Source of the DNA: Paracoccus beibuensis
Lineage (GTDB): Bacteria; Pseudomonadota; Alphaproteobacteria; Rhodobacterales; Rhodobacteraceae
Assembly: GCF_026162625.1 (NCBI RefSeq)
Contig: NZ_JAOTBD010000033.1
Location: forward strand, 1-41,778
Reading direction: 5' to 3'
DNA length: 41,778 nt
Below the pieces are notes generated by a model. That model was not told where the DNA came from, made no database searches, and saw nothing but the letters and a program-made list of their open reading frames with translations. A program made the position numbers and the translations under genes. Every line of letters begins with the position of its first letter. The stretch's first letter is position 1. This document shows positions 41,646 through 41,778 of this stretch, piece by piece.

Positions 41646-41778
41646 ATGAGCGCCAACCACGCAAGGATCGCCGTCATCCCGGGCGACGGGATCGGCAAGG
41701 AGGTCATGCCCGAGGGCATCCGCGTCCTCGAGGCCGCTGCCGGCCGCTATGGGCTGAACCTTCGCTTCGACGACTTCG
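41646..41778 (+). CDS. Isocitrate/isopropylmalate/tartrate dehydrogenase family, N-terminus (cut by window end)
   Basis: 44 residues are visible from ATG 41646 (AAGGGG ribosome site): [26 protein letters not shown] and GLNLRFDDF, the unmistakable N-terminus of beta-decarboxylating dehydrogenases (GDGIG). In a tartrate locus the best candidate is tartrate dehydrogenase/decarboxylase (TtuC), but 3-isopropylmalate or isocitrate dehydrogenase relatives cannot be excluded from this part. It lies 42 bp after tctAB and is probably co-transcribed. Confidence 0.85.
   Translation, partial: MSANHARIAVIPGDGIGKEVMPEGIRVLEAAAGRYGLNLRFDDF

Noticed and set aside
1..41778. CRISPR arrays, tRNA or rRNA genes, prophage or integrase genes
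   Set aside because: None seen: no regular repeat-spacer pattern, no cloverleaf with CCA-end features noticed, no phage or integrase protein recognised.

Overview
The window is GC-rich alphaproteobacterial DNA with strong GC3 bias. The gene families point to a Rhodobacterales / Paracoccus-like organism. This rests on family recognition from memory, not on a database search. It reads as an accessory or catabolic segment of a chromosome or megaplasmid: metal handling, vitamin B12 uptake, periplasmic sugar oxidation and tartrate use sit side by side, separated by gene-poor, decayed stretches.

Layout. (1) 1-3.9 kb: a gene-poor end, then a divergent MerR regulator / ZntA-type heavy-metal P-type ATPase pair sharing a textbook 19-bp-spacer MerR promoter. 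(2) 3.9-9.25 kb, minus strand: a DUF2946-like protein and a PepSY membrane protein, then a BtuFCD-type ABC importer behind a cobalamin riboswitch. Two tiny overlapping reading frames lie between the riboswitch and btuF. (3) 9.4-13.95 kb: a small orphan protein, a dCache chemoreceptor, an orphan membrane domain of quinoprotein glucose dehydrogenase, a DUF3008 protein, and a decayed IS5-family element with an intact CTAG target duplication. (4) 14.4-19.4 kb, minus strand: mntABCD manganese importer and mntR, each promoter carrying a (A)TAGC-N4-GCTA(T) box; both permeases end in winged-helix-like cytoplasmic tails.

(5) 19.4-21.0 kb: no recognisable gene. (6) 21.0-26.7 kb, minus strand: a seven-gene MoxR-DUF58-DUF4381-BatA-BatB-TPR-BatD operon in which every junction overlaps. 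(7) 26.8-31.5 kb, minus strand: a sorbosone/PQQ-type sugar dehydrogenase, then a glyoxalase-family protein, a Tat-exported gluconate-dehydrogenase subunit 3 and a GMC flavoprotein with a CX5CX3C iron-sulfur motif, plus a ribbon-helix-helix protein. (8) 31.6-35.3 kb: a conserved small protein and a decayed locus (CoA-transferase and GntR pseudogenes, an intact transporter, a truncated frame). (9) 35.3 kb-end: a tartrate region with D-tartrate dehydratase, two LysR regulators, a tripartite tricarboxylate transporter (TctC and a TctA-TctB fusion) and the start of an isocitrate/isopropylmalate/tartrate dehydrogenase-type enzyme cut by the window edge.

How they may work together: regions 6 and 7 plausibly form one functional unit, with the MoxR/Bat membrane complex helping to assemble or activate the neighbouring periplasmic sugar dehydrogenases, as the related mxaRSACKL genes do for methanol dehydrogenase. 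Region 9 is a transport-plus-catabolism module for tartrate-like hydroxy acids. The most unusual items are the riboswitch/mini-ORF leader, the Mn permeases with DNA-binding-like tails, the overlapping Bat operon beside sugar dehydrogenases, and the TctA-TctB fusion.
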